Shown: positions 33,689 through 42,934, counted from the first letter of the stretch. The stretch is DNA of 64,000 nucleotides from Boseongicola sp. H5 (GCA_020622165.1 JACNMN010000003.1:62001-126000), one strand, 5' to 3'. Program-made: numbers and translations. Notes: a model not told the origin generated them from the sequence alone.

Positions 33689-36600
33689 ATGGCAACGATA
33701 GTTCTGTCAGCGGTGGGTGCGGCCATCGGTGGAGCAGCGGGCACGGGCACGTTTCTGGGCCTGACCGGTGCCGTGGTCGGACGGGCCGTGGGGGCAACCC
33801 TTGGCCGGGTCATCGACCAACGGCTTCTGGGCTCGGGATCGGACCCGGTCGAGGTGGGGCGGGTCGAGCGGTTTCGACTGACGGGCGCCAACGAGGGCAG
33901 CCCGATTGCGCAGCTCTTCGGGCGGATGCGGCTGGGCGGGCAGGTCATCTGGTCGACCCAGTTTCTGGAAACCGTCACCCGCTCGGGCGGCGGCAAGGGT
34001 GCGCCGTCGCAGCCCGAGACGACCAGCTATTCCTATTCGATCAGCCTGGCCATGGCGCTTTGCGAAGGCGAGATTTCGCGGGTCGGCCGTGTCTGGGCGG
34101 ATGGTGTGCAATTGTCCCGCGACGAGATCACGATGCGGGTCTATCGTGGTACCGAAGACCAGATGCCGGACCCCAAGATGGAAGCCGTCGAAGGGGCGTG
34201 CACCGTGCCGGCCTATCGCGGGATCGCCTATGTCGTGATCGAGGATCTGCCGCTGGCGCAATTCGGCAACCGGGTGCCGCAGTTGAGTTTCGAGGTGATC
34301 CGGCCGGCGCAGCCCGCGGCCCAGCCATTCCTGCCTGCGGTGTCGGAGGCGGTTCAGGCGGTGGCCCTGATGCCCGGCACCGGCGAATATGCGCTGGCGC
34401 GGTCGCGGCTGAGCTATCGCGGGGCGGTTGGCAGTTCGGAGGCGGTGAATGTCAACACGCCCGGCGGGGAGAGCGACCTTGAGGTGTCGCTGGAGGCCTT
34501 GCGCGGAGAGCTGCCCAATGTCGGGTCGGTTTCCCTGATCGTCGGCTGGTTCGGTGACGATCTGCGCGCAAGCCAATGCCAGATCAAACCCAAGGTCGAG
34601 AATACGAGCCGGGACGCGGCGGAAATGCCGTGGCGCGTTTCGTCGGTCACCCGCGGCGCGGCGGAGGAAGTTGCAAGGCTGGACGACAGGCCGGTCTATG
34701 GCGGGACACCTGCCGACGCCTCCGTCATTCAGGCCATCGAGGCGATCCATGCGGGCGGGCAGCATGTTGTGTTCTACCCGTTCCTTTTGATGGAAATCCT
34801 GTCCGGCAACGGTCTGCCGGACCCGTGGTCGGACAATGCGGATCAGCCTGTCTTGCCCTGGCGGGGCCGGATCACTGGCGACAAGGCGCCCGGACAGCCG
34901 GGCAGCGCCGACAAGACCGCGGCCAACCGTGCCGCGGTGGCGGCGTTTTTCGGAAATGCCCAGGTCAGCGATTTCACGATTTCGGGCAGCACCGTCACCT
35001 ATTCGGGCCCCGAGGATTGGGGCTATCGGCGGTTCATTCTGCATTATGCGGCGCTTTGCGCGGCGGCAGGCGGCGTGGAGGCATTTTGCATCGGAACGGA
35101 AATGCGCGCACTGACCCAGATGCGCGATGAGTTCGGGTTTCCGGCGGTGGACGCGTTTCGGGCGCTTGCCGCGGATGTCCGGAGTCTGTTGCCGGACGCG
35201 AAGCTGAGCTACGCGGCGGACTGGTCGGAATACTTCGGCTATCATCCGCAGGATGGCTCGCATGATGTGTATTTCCATCTGGACCCGCTTTGGGCGGATG
35301 AGAACATCGATTTCATTGCCATCGACAATTACATGCCGCTGTCGGATTGGCGGGATGGGCCGGATCATGCGGATGTGGCCTGGGGCAGTATCTACAACAC
35401 AGATTATCTCAGGGCGAATGTGGCCGGCGGTGAAGGCCATGACTGGTATTATGCGTCGAGCGAGGGGCGGGTGGCGCAGCGGCGTCTGCCGATCGAGGAC
35501 GGCTCGACGGGCCTGAGCCTGAGCGGGTTCCTGGAAACCATGGCGCCGGGCGTTTCGGGTAGCTTTGCCGTGGCTTACCGTCAGGAGACGGTCGTCTTTT
35601 CCGGGCAGGTGAGGTTTCCGGACACGGCCGTTGAGGCGACCCTCTGGGAAGCCGGCGCTGCGGGGTTCGGCGCGTGGATGGGTGTGCGCGACGCGGGCGC
35701 GACCTTCCGGTTGCGGGCGGGGGACGGCTCCAGCGCGAAGACCGCGTCTGACACCGGAACCGTGGTTCTGGATCTGGCGACCGATCTGCTGCCGTTTGAC
35801 GGACTGATCCACGAACTGGTCTGGGAACTTCGCCCGGTCGCGCCGGGACATGTGAAGCTGTGGATCGACGGGCGGCTTGTCGGGATGAGCAGCATTTCGG
35901 ACGGCTCCGGCATGCTGGGAGGCTATTGGGCGGGGGCGGCCGATACACGCTGGACCGGACCGATCGACCCGGCCAATGTGACCAGAGGCGAACCCGTCGC
36001 GCCGTGGCCGGAAACCGATGCCGGAGAGCTGAGCATCTATGAAGCGGTATCCGATGGCCCGACCAATGCGCCATGGGTTTATCGCTACAAGGCGATCCGC
36101 GAGTGGTGGGCTTCGCCCCACGCTGATCGGAGGGGCGGGTACCAGTTGGCGACGCCAAGCCCCTGGGTTCCGAAATCCAAGCCGATCTGGTTCACCGAGT
36201 TCGGCTGCGGCGCGGTCGACAAGGGGAGCAACCAGCCCAACAAGTTTCTGGACCCCAAAAGCTCGGAAACCGCGTTGCCCTATTTCTCCGACGGGCGGCG
36301 GGATGACCTGATTCAAGCGCAGTATCTGCGCGCCACGATCGCCTATTGGAGCGACCCGGCCAACAATCCGGTCTCGCCGATCTATGGGGCGCCGATGGTG
36401 GATCTCTCGAAGGCGCATGTCTGGGCGTGGGATGCGCGGCCCTGGCCCGCATTTCCGAACAAGCGCGACATCTGGAGCGACGGGGAGAATTACGGGCGGG
36501 GCCATTGGATCACCGGCCGCGTTTCCGGCCAGCCGCTTGCCATGGTCGTGGCAGAGATCTGCGAAAAGGCGGGGGTGACCGATTACGATGTCTCGGGTCT

Positions 36601-38152
36601 GTTCGGGTTCGTGCGCGGGCATGTCTCTTCCGATATCGAAACGGCGCGGGCGCGGTTGCAGCCGCTGATGCTGGCCTATGGGTTCGGCGCGGTGGAGAGA
36701 GATGGCAAGCTGCATTTCCTGCATCTGCCCTTGTTGCCGGATGGCGAGATTCTGGCCGAGACGACGGCCGTCGATGAGGATGGCGCGGCGGGTCTGCGCC
36801 TGACGCGCGCGCCGGAGGCGGAGACCGTCGGTCGGGTGCGGCTCGGCTATACGGAGGCGGATGGCGCGTTCGAGACCCGCGTGGCCGAAGCGATTTTCCC
36901 CGACGACGACGATATCGGCGTGAGCCAGAGCGAGTTGCCCCTTGCGCTGACGCTGGCCGAGGGCCGGGGCATCGCCGAGCGCTGGCTGGCAGAGGCGCGC
37001 GTGGCCCGCGATACGGTGAGCTTCGATCTGCCGCCGTCGCGCCGCGATCTGGGTGCCGGTGCGATGATTGCGCTGGAAGATGGCTCCTCCTGGCGGATCG
37101 ACCGGGTGGAGGATATCGGCGCGCGGCGGATCGAGGCGGTGCGGGTCGAGCGCAGCCTTGCCGAGCCGTCCGATGCGACCGACGAGGCGGTGCCACAGCA
37201 GGCCTTTGTCCCGCCATTGCCGGTCAGCCCTGTGTTCATGGACCTGCCGCTTCTGAGCGGCGATGAGGTGGAGCATGCGCCGCATCTGGCCGTCGCGGCC
37301 AAACCCTGGCCGGGCTCGGTGGCGCTTTATTCCTCAAGCAGTTCGAACGGGTACACGCTGAACCGCCTGATCGAGGCGGGCGCCGTCATCGGCACGCTGG
37401 AAACACCGCTCTTCGCGGCGAGCGCGGGTCTTTGGGACCGTGGCGCGCCGTTCAGTGTGCGGATCGCATCCGGCGGCGGCCTGTCGTCGACCGACCGGGA
37501 GGCCGTGCTGAACGGGGCCAATGTCGCCGCGATCGGCGCGGGTGACGAAGGCCCATGGGAAGTGGTCCAGTTCGCCGATGCCGAACTGGTCGGCACCGGT
37601 TTGTGGGAGATTTCCATGCGGCTGCGGGGGCAGGTGGGCAGTGACGGGGTGATGCCCGATGTCTGGCCACCGGGCAGCCTGTTCGTACTTCTGGACGGAC
37701 GCCCGCAGCAGATCGATCTGGCCGTCTTGGCACGTGGCCTGGCGCGGTACTACCGCGTCGGTCCGGCGCGCCGCGCCCTAGACGATGCAAGCTATCAGGA
37801 GCGCGTTCTGGCCTTCGACGGTGTGGGGTTGAGACCCTATGCGCCGGCCCATCTGCGGGCGCGGGCCGGAACCGGCGGGCTGGAGGTGACATGGATACGA
37901 CGGACCCGGGTCGATGGCGATACGTGGCAGGGCACCGAGGTTCCGCTTGGCGAGGATGCCGAGACCTATCTGGTGCAGGTGCGCGACGCAGGTGGACTGA
38001 AACGCGAGGTGACGGTCAGCCAGCCCGGCTGGATCTATGACGATGCCGTGCGCGGCAGCGATGGCACCGTTGCGCCGTACAGCATTGATGTTGCTCAAGT
38101 ATCCGGGCGGTTCGGCCCGGGCCCCTTCACAAGGATCATGATTGATGACTGA
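33689..38152 (+). CDS. GTA host-specificity protein (g15) with LamG-like insert
   Basis: Large tail-tip protein of 1487 residues that binds the recipient cell. It starts with a glycine-zipper hydrophobic stretch (VLSAVGAAIGGAAGTGTFLGLTGAVVG) and the Phage-tail_3-type N-region. A glycosidase-like TIM barrel (GTA_TIM) follows from about residue 440 (AFCIGTEMRALTQMRDEFGFPAV, FIAIDNYMPLSDWRDG) to about 930 (VWAWDARPWPAFP), then the tail-hub domain (ITGRVSGQPLAMVVAEICEKAGV) and a beta-rich C-terminus. Residues about 606-793 interrupt the barrel with a LamG/concanavalin-like module (SGQVRFPDT, HVKLWIDGRLVGM). As I recall, R. capsulatus g15 is about 1300 residues; the insert accounts for the difference. 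Start at 33689 fits AAAGGAC upstream. Confidence 0.93.
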   Translation: MATIVLSAVGAAIGGAAGTGTFLGLTGAVVGRAVGATLGRVIDQRLLGSGSDPVEVGRVERFRLTGANEGSPIAQLFGRMRLGGQVIWSTQFLETVTRSGGGKGAPSQPETTSYSYSISLAMALCEGEISRVGRVWADGVQLSRDEITMRVYRGTEDQMPDPKMEAVEGACTVPAYRGIAYVVIEDLPLAQFGNRVPQLSFEVIRPAQPAAQPFLPAVSEAVQAVALMPGTGEYALARSRLSYRGAVGSSEAVNVNTPGGESDLEVSLEALRGELPNVGSVSLIVGWFGDDLRASQCQIKPKVENTSRDAAEMPWRVSSVTRGAAEEVARLDDRPVYGGTPADASVIQAIEAIHAGGQHVVFYPFLLMEILSGNGLPDPWSDNADQPVLPWRGRITGDKAPGQPGSADKTAANRAAVAAFFGNAQVSDFTISGSTVTYSGPEDWGYRRFILHYAALCAAAGGVEAFCIGTEMRALTQMRDEFGFPAVDAFRALAADVRSLLPDAKLSYAADWSEYFGYHPQDGSHDVYFHLDPLWADENIDFIAIDNYMPLSDWRDGPDHADVAWGSIYNTDYLRANVAGGEGHDWYYASSEGRVAQRRLPIEDGSTGLSLSGFLETMAPGVSGSFAVAYRQETVVFSGQVRFPDTAVEATLWEAGAAGFGAWMGVRDAGATFRLRAGDGSSAKTASDTGTVVLDLATDLLPFDGLIHELVWELRPVAPGHVKLWIDGRLVGMSSISDGSGMLGGYWAGAADTRWTGPIDPANVTRGEPVAPWPETDAGELSIYEAVSDGPTNAPWVYRYKAIREWWASPHADRRGGYQLATPSPWVPKSKPIWFTEFGCGAVDKGSNQPNKFLDPKSSETALPYFSDGRRDDLIQAQYLRATIAYWSDPANNPVSPIYGAPMVDLSKAHVWAWDARPWPAFPNKRDIWSDGENYGRGHWITGRVSGQPLAMVVAEICEKAGVTDYDVSGLFGFVRGHVSSDIETARARLQPLMLAYGFGAVERDGKLHFLHLPLLPDGEILAETTAVDEDGAAGLRLTRAPEAETVGRVRLGYTEADGAFETRVAEAIFPDDDDIGVSQSELPLALTLAEGRGIAERWLAEARVARDTVSFDLPPSRRDLGAGAMIALEDGSSWRIDRVEDIGARRIEAVRVERSLAEPSDATDEAVPQQAFVPPLPVSPVFMDLPLLSGDEVEHAPHLAVAAKPWPGSVALYSSSSSNGYTLNRLIEAGAVIGTLETPLFAASAGLWDRGAPFSVRIASGGGLSSTDREAVLNGANVAAIGAGDEGPWEVVQFADAELVGTGLWEISMRLRGQVGSDGVMPDVWPPGSLFVLLDGRPQQIDLAVLARGLARYYRVGPARRALDDASYQERVLAFDGVGLRPYAPAHLRARAGTGGLEVTWIRRTRVDGDTWQGTEVPLGEDAETYLVQVRDAGGLKREVTVSQPGWIYDDAVRGSDGTVAPYSIDVAQVSGRFGPGPFTRIMIDD

Positions 38153-38852
38153 TACTCCGCAATTGAACCTGCCCCTTCTCAGCCCGTCACAGGCGCAGAA
38201 ACATGTGACCGTGAACGAGGCCCTGAGCCGGCTTGACGGGATGGTGCAGCTGCGCCTGAAGTCGCTGAGCGTGAACGACCCACCGGCTGTTGCCGAAGAG
38301 GGCGATTGCTATGCTGTGCCGTCCAACGGGGTCAACGCATGGGCGGGGCAGGGCGGCCAAATCGCCATTTACGTCAATGGCGGATGGGATTTCGTGGCCC
38401 CGCGGCAGGGTTTCCGCGCCGTGATCCTCGATGAGGGGGGGCTGGCGATGCATGACGGCGAGGACTGGCGCGCCGGGGCGGTGACGCTGACCCAGAACGG
38501 GGCCGGGATGGCCCTGCGCTCGGTCGAGATCGACGTGGCCCTGACCGCGGGCCCGACGGTTGCCACGCCCGCGGTCATTCCCGACCGCGCGATTGTCTTC
38601 GGTGTGACGGGACTGGTCACCGCCGCGATTGGCGGCGCGACGACCTGGCGGCTGGGCGTTGCGGGTGACGATCTGCGTTATGGCTCCGGTCTGGGCGTCA
38701 GCCAGAACTCGTGGGTTTCGGGGCCGACCACGCCGACCGTGTACTGGGCCCCCACGGAATTGCTGATTTCTGCGGAAGGCGCGGATTTCACGGGCGGCAC
38801 CGTTCGGCTTGCGGTCCATTACGCAAGCCTTGCCCTGCCCAACGCCGTTTGA
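38145..38852 (+). CDS. DUF2793 protein, probable GTA tail fibre
   Basis: Protein of 235 residues with an N-terminal DUF2793 domain: TPQLNLPLLSPSQAQKHVTVNEALSRLDGMVQLRLKSLS, GDCYAVPSNGVNAWAGQGGQIAIYVNGGWDFVAPRQG. The C-terminal half is beta-rich (IPDRAIVFGVTGLVTAAIGGATTWRLGVAGDDLRYGSGLG...WYSP-type ending). In R. capsulatus a DUF2793 protein encoded far from the cluster (rcc00171) is the GTA tail fibre; here the gene overlaps the g15 stop by 8 bases, so it is part of the operon. A tail-fibre or receptor-binding role is inferred from that. The TTG three bases earlier is not needed. Confidence 0.88.
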   Translation: MTDTPQLNLPLLSPSQAQKHVTVNEALSRLDGMVQLRLKSLSVNDPPAVAEEGDCYAVPSNGVNAWAGQGGQIAIYVNGGWDFVAPRQGFRAVILDEGGLAMHDGEDWRAGAVTLTQNGAGMALRSVEIDVALTAGPTVATPAVIPDRAIVFGVTGLVTAAIGGATTWRLGVAGDDLRYGSGLGVSQNSWVSGPTTPTVYWAPTELLISAEGADFTGGTVRLAVHYASLALPNAV

Positions 38853-38875
38853 TGGCGGCGATCACGGTTTCTGTC

Positions 38876-38903
38876 TTGGGATGGCCTGCCGATCTGGTAT
38901 AAA
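38876..38903 (+). promoter_or_regulatory. Candidate sigma-70 promoter of cysE
   Basis: TTGGGA at 38876-38881, a 16-base spacer and TATAAA at 38898-38903, 32 bases before the cysE start. This would let cysE be expressed independently of the silent GTA operon. Confidence 0.55.
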
Positions 38904-38934
38904 GGGTCGGCAGACTGCCCTGAAGGAGCCCGCC

Positions 38935-39753
38935 ATGGCTGAACGCCGCACCCATATCGCAGAGATCGACCCGGTCTGGTCGCGGATCACCGCCGAGGCG
39001 CAGCAGGCGGTTCAGGCCGAGCCTTTGCTCGGCGGGCTGGTGCATGGATCGGTCCTGCACCATGCGACATTGGAGAGGGCGCTGGCCTATCGCGTGGCGC
39101 AGAAGCTGACGTCGGGCGACATGTCAGAGCAGATCCTGCGCGAGATTGCCGATGAGGCCGTTGCCGCCGATCCGGGGATTGGCGCCGCGGCCCGCGCCGA
39201 TATCGTCGCCGTTTACGAGCGCGACCCCGCCTGCCATCGCTTCTTGCAGCCGCTTCTGTACTTCAAGGGGTTCCAGGCGATCCAGGCCTATCGGGTCGGC
39301 CATTTCCTGTGGCGGCAGGGGCGCAAGGACTTTGCCTATTTCATCCAGATGCGGGTGAGCGAGGTGTTCGGTGTGGATATCCATCCCGCGGCGCGGATCG
39401 GGCAGGGGATCATGATCGACCATGCCCATTCCATCGTCATCGGGGAGACGGCGGTGGTGGGCGACAATGTCTCGATGCTGCATTCCGTCACCCTTGGCGG
39501 CACCGGCAAGGAAGAAGAGGACCGGCATCCGAAGATCGGCAACGGTGTTCTGATCGGGGCGGGCGCGAAGGTTCTGGGTAACATCCGGGTCGGGGATTGC
39601 TCCCGCGTCGCCGCGGGGTCCGTGGTGCTGGAAGATGTGCCGGCCTGCAAGACGGTGGCGGGCGTGCCAGCGAAGATCGTGGGAGAGGCCGGTTGCGACC
39701 AGCCGTCGATGAAAATGGATCATCTGTTGCCCTGCGGCGGATCATCCACCTGA
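38935..39753 (+). CDS. cysE: Serine O-acetyltransferase
   Basis: Transfers acetyl from acetyl-CoA to serine, the first step of cysteine synthesis. The 272 residues contain the N-terminal helical domain (IDPVWSRITAEAQQAVQAEPLLGGLVHGSVLHH) and the left-handed beta-helix with hexapeptide repeats (GVDIHPAARIGQGIMIDHAHSIVIGETAVVGDNVSMLHSVTLGGTGK). The start at 38935 has GAAGGAG ahead. cysE directly after g15 is conserved in Rhodobacterales GTA loci, so it marks the cluster's boundary and is not part of the particle. Confidence 0.95.
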   Translation: MAERRTHIAEIDPVWSRITAEAQQAVQAEPLLGGLVHGSVLHHATLERALAYRVAQKLTSGDMSEQILREIADEAVAADPGIGAAARADIVAVYERDPACHRFLQPLLYFKGFQAIQAYRVGHFLWRQGRKDFAYFIQMRVSEVFGVDIHPAARIGQGIMIDHAHSIVIGETAVVGDNVSMLHSVTLGGTGKEEEDRHPKIGNGVLIGAGAKVLGNIRVGDCSRVAAGSVVLEDVPACKTVAGVPAKIVGEAGCDQPSMKMDHLLPCGGSST

Positions 39754-39789
39754 GGGACACTTCCCAAATATTTGAAAGATAGCGAAAAT

Positions 39790-39812
39790 GGCCTCCGGAA
39801 GGGCGCCTTTTT
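39790..39812 (+). terminator. Weak terminator candidate after cysE
   Basis: Imperfect stem GGC..CC / GG..GCC with loop GGAA, followed by five T residues at 39808-39812. It lies 36 bases after the cysE stop and touches the stop of the convergent gene. Confidence 0.35.
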
Positions 39813-40496
39813 CTATGGGTGTTCGTAGTCCAACAGAACTTCCGCGCGGGCGATTTGGCCTATGAAGGCGCAGGGATCGTTGCGTTCGGTCAGATGTTGC
39901 CAGGCGCGTCGGGCGAAAACATCTGGGGCCATCATCAGGATAATCGGGTTCAGCGCATCGCGGGAGATTGGCCCGTCTTGGAGCGCTGCGGCCTCGAAGA
40001 TGGCGCGGTCGGCCTCGGGCAGGAACCGCACCTGCATGGTATAGGCGACATACTCCTGCCCAACGAGACAGGTTCCGAATGGGCAGGGCATGCTGTCGAG
40101 CGCGGCATGGGCGAGTTCATGGCGAAGGATGCTGGCGTAGAACGCATCGGTCGAAACGCCGTGGAACGCGCCGGCCTCTTCCGGCCTCAACCGGCCCGAA
40201 TAGGCGTCACGTGGCAGGATCTCGATGAGGCCTTCGCCACAATGATAAATGCCGAGGCAGTACTCTTCGAGCTCGGGCACGATGGAAATCGTGAGCGGTT
40301 CCGGAACCGTCAGTGCGCAGCTGGCGAGTTGATCGGTCGCTTCGGCGACCAGTCTGCAGATAAGCGCCGCGTCACTGCCCGCATTCTCGACCCGGACCTG
40401 TGTGTTGGCGCAATCAACGGTTTCCGCGATCAGTGGCGCGGCCAAGGCGTAGAAGAGCGCCGCGCAGGGCGCTAGGTAGTATCCGTTTGAAACCAA
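39813..40496 (-). CDS. Secreted HExxH protein (DUF6639-like)
   Basis: Exported protein of about 227 residues with a zinc-metallopeptidase-like motif ILRHELAHAALD. A hydrophobic leader (LAPCAALFYALAAPLIAE) precedes VDCANTQVRVENAGSDAALICRLVAEATDQLASC. Many cysteines (CLGIYHCGEG, MPCPFGTCLVG, NDPCAFIG) suggest disulphides. No ATG is available between the typA stop and the leader, so a TTG at 40496, with GAGGG upstream, is taken as the start; a longer frame begins inside typA. The glutamic zincin-like third ligand is unclear. DUF6639 is my best family guess; proteolysis is not proven. Confidence 0.7.
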   Translation of the reverse strand: MVSNGYYLAPCAALFYALAAPLIAETVDCANTQVRVENAGSDAALICRLVAEATDQLASCALTVPEPLTISIVPELEEYCLGIYHCGEGLIEILPRDAYSGRLRPEEAGAFHGVSTDAFYASILRHELAHAALDSMPCPFGTCLVGQEYVAYTMQVRFLPEADRAIFEAAALQDGPISRDALNPIILMMAPDVFARRAWQHLTERNDPCAFIGQIARAEVLLDYEHP

Positions 40497-40530
40497 AGGC
40501 CTGCCCTCATGTGCAGGTCGAGCAGTCCAG

Positions 40531-42351
40531 TCAGCCTGCGGCCCTAGACTGGCGCTTGCGCTCATGGGGATCAAGGAAGCGTTTGCGCAGACGGATCGCG
40601 TTGGGCGTGACCTCGACCAGTTCATCATCGTCGATATAGGCGATGGCCTGTTCCAGCGACATGGTGATCGGCGTGGTCAGGCGGACCGCGTCGTCGGTGC
40701 CGGAGGCGCGGACATTGGTCAGCTTCTTGCCCTTCAGCGGGTTCACTTCCAGATCGTTGTCGCGGCTGTGTTCGCCGATGATCATGCCGGTATAAATGGC
40801 TTCCTGCGCGCCGATGAACATCTTGCCCCGCTCTTCGAGATTCCAGAGCGCATAGGCGACCGATGTGCCGTTTTCCATCGAGATCAGGACACCGGCGCGC
40901 CGGCCCGGGATCGACCCCTTGTAGGGCTCCCACGCGTGGAAGACGCGGTTCAGAACGCCGGTGCCGCGGGTATCGGTCAGAAACTCCCCGTGATAGCCGA
41001 TGAGACCGCGGGAGGGCACAAGCGCCACGATCCGCGTCTTGCCCGCGCCCGCCGGTTTCATCTCCGACAATTCGCCCTTGCGGGGGCCTGTCAGCTTTTC
41101 GATCACGGCGCCGGTGTATTCGTCGTCGACATCGATCGTGACCTCTTCGACCGGCTCCAGTCTCTCGCCGTTTTCTTCGAGGAACAGCACCTGTGGCCGG
41201 GATATCGACAGCTCGAACCCCTCCCGGCGCATGTTTTCGATCAGGACGCCCATCTGCAATTCGCCACGGCCCGCGACTTCGAAAGCCTCGCCGCCGGGGG
41301 TGTCGGTGACGCGGATCGCGACATTCGATTCCGCCTCTTTCATCAGGCGTTCGCGGATCACACGGGACTGAACCTTCTTGCCGTCCTTGCCGGCCAGCGG
41401 GCTGTCATTGATGCCGAAGGTGACCGTGATCGTGGGCGGGTCGATGGGCTGCGCCGGGATCGCGTCTGTCACCGAAAGATCGCAGATCGTGTCGGCCACG
41501 GTGGCCTTGGACATGCCCGCGATGCTGACGATATCGCCTGCTTCGGCGATGTCGATCGGTTGCTGGCCAAGCCCGCGAAACGCCAGAATCTTGGTCGCGC
41601 GGAACTGTTCGACCTTCTCGCCGTCGCGGGACAGCGCCTTGACGGTTTCGCCGGTTCTGAGCGTGCCGCTTTCGACCCGTCCGGTCAGGATGCGGCCGAT
41701 GAACGGGTCGGAGCCGAGCGTCGTCGCCAGCATGCGAAACGGCTCCTTGTCATGGGCGATCTGTTTCGGGGCGGGCACATGGGCCACCACCAGATCGAAA
41801 AGCGCGGTCAGGTCCTTCCGCGGGCCGTCGAGCGTGTCATCGGCCCAACCGGCGCGGCCGGAGGCGTAGAGATGCGGAAAATCGAGCTGATCGTCATCGG
41901 CGCCGAGATTGGCGAAGAGATCGAAACATTCGTCTAGGGCCCGGTCCGGTTCGGCATCGGGCTTGTCGACCTTGTTCAGCACCACGATCGGGCGCAGGCC
42001 AAGCGCCAGCGCCTTGGATGTCACGAATTTGGTCTGCGGCATCGGCCCTTCGGCCGCATCCACCAGCAGCACGACCCCGTCCACCATCGACAGGATCCGC
42101 TCCACCTCGCCGCCGAAATCGGCATGGCCGGGCGTGTCGACGATATTGATGCGCATGCCCTTCCATTCCAGGCTGGTGGCCTTGGCCAGAATGGTGATGC
42201 CGCGTTCGCGTTCCAGATCGTTGCTGTCCATCGCGCGTTCGGCCACGGCCTGATTGTCGCGGAATGCGCCGGATTGCTTCAGCAGTTCGTCCACAAGCGT
42301 GGTTTTGCCATGATCGACATGCGCGATGATCGCGATATTGCGGAGGTCCAT
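40531..42351 (-). CDS. typA: GTP-binding protein TypA/BipA
   Basis: Translational GTPase related to EF-G that acts in ribosome assembly and stress adaptation. The 606 residues contain G1 [15 protein letters not shown], switch [17 protein letters not shown]3 [16 protein letters not shown]4 [18 protein letters not shown] and the BipA-specific C-terminal region ([53 protein letters not shown]). It is complete and of normal length. The neighbouring irr gene on the same strand is 132 bases upstream. Confidence 0.97.
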   Translation of the reverse strand: MDLRNIAIIAHVDHGKTTLVDELLKQSGAFRDNQAVAERAMDSNDLERERGITILAKATSLEWKGMRINIVDTPGHADFGGEVERILSMVDGVVLLVDAAEGPMPQTKFVTSKALALGLRPIVVLNKVDKPDAEPDRALDECFDLFANLGADDDQLDFPHLYASGRAGWADDTLDGPRKDLTALFDLVVAHVPAPKQIAHDKEPFRMLATTLGSDPFIGRILTGRVESGTLRTGETVKALSRDGEKVEQFRATKILAFRGLGQQPIDIAEAGDIVSIAGMSKATVADTICDLSVTDAIPAQPIDPPTITVTFGINDSPLAGKDGKKVQSRVIRERLMKEAESNVAIRVTDTPGGEAFEVAGRGELQMGVLIENMRREGFELSISRPQVLFLEENGERLEPVEEVTIDVDDEYTGAVIEKLTGPRKGELSEMKPAGAGKTRIVALVPSRGLIGYHGEFLTDTRGTGVLNRVFHAWEPYKGSIPGRRAGVLISMENGTSVAYALWNLEERGKMFIGAQEAIYTGMIIGEHSRDNDLEVNPLKGKKLTNVRASGTDDAVRLTTPITMSLEQAIAYIDDDELVEVTPNAIRLRKRFLDPHERKRQSRAAG

Positions 42352-42483
42352 GAGGGAACGGCCTTGGATAAAAGTGGAGTTGGCAGGGCGTTACAATGCT
42401 GCGGGCGCAAAGGCCAGTGCAAAACGCTCAGGCGCGGGCCGGGGCGGGATTACACCGAAGCGGCAGATCCTGCCCGGATATGA

Positions 42484-42903
42484 TCAGGTTTTGCGGCGGA
42501 GCCGGATGACGACATCGACCTTGGCGATCTCGTGCCCCTCGGGCGGGGTCGGCAGGGAGGTGATCTTCAACTGGGAGGCGGGCGCGTCGGTCAGCCTTCC
42601 GTCATCTTCCCAGTAGTAATGCGGGTGATCGTCCATCCGCGTATCGAAATAGGACCGCGACCCGTCGACCGTGACCTCCTGCATCAGGCCCGCGTCGCAG
42701 AACGCCTTGAGCGTGTTGTAGACCGTGGCCAGCGAAACCTTGTCGCCAGTGCCCAACACCGCGGCATGCAGCCCCTCCGCCGTCACATGCCGATCCTGAC
42801 CGTCCCCCACAAGCAGCGAGGCGAGAGACAGACGCTGCCGCGTGGGCCGCAGATCGGCCTGAGCGAGCCATTTGGTGCCGCGTTCAAGGGCTTCAGGGGT
42901 CAT
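42484..42903 (-). CDS. irr: Fur-family iron response regulator Irr
   Basis: Winged-helix repressor/activator of the Fur family, 139 residues. Its position divergent from fabA and the sequence LAQADLRPTRQRLSLASLLVGDGQDRHVTAEGLHAAVLGTGDKVSLATVYNTLKAFCDAGLMQEVTVDGSRSYFDTRMDDHPHYYWEDDGRLTD match Irr of Rhodobacterales, which controls iron and haem genes in response to haem. The HPHYY motif lies in the haem/metal region. The start MTPEALERGTKW at 42903 is used; longer frames add non-family residues. A good promoter lies upstream. Confidence 0.9.
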   Translation of the reverse strand: MTPEALERGTKWLAQADLRPTRQRLSLASLLVGDGQDRHVTAEGLHAAVLGTGDKVSLATVYNTLKAFCDAGLMQEVTVDGSRSYFDTRMDDHPHYYWEDDGRLTDAPASQLKITSLPTPPEGHEIAKVDVVIRLRRKT

Positions 42904-42934
42904 AAGCGGGGTCTTTCCTGGCGTTTCAGCATAT

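Noticed and set aside
33707-37285. Very long antisense open frame (1192 codons) opposite g15
   Set aside because: It mirrors the codon pattern of g15 in GC-rich DNA, has no ribosome site or recognisable domain, and the sense frame has clear GTA signatures.
23602-38852. Ordinary prophage
   Set aside because: No integrase, att repeats, repressor, replication or lysis genes; gene order equals R. capsulatus GTA and ends at cysE as in its relatives; base composition matches the flanks.
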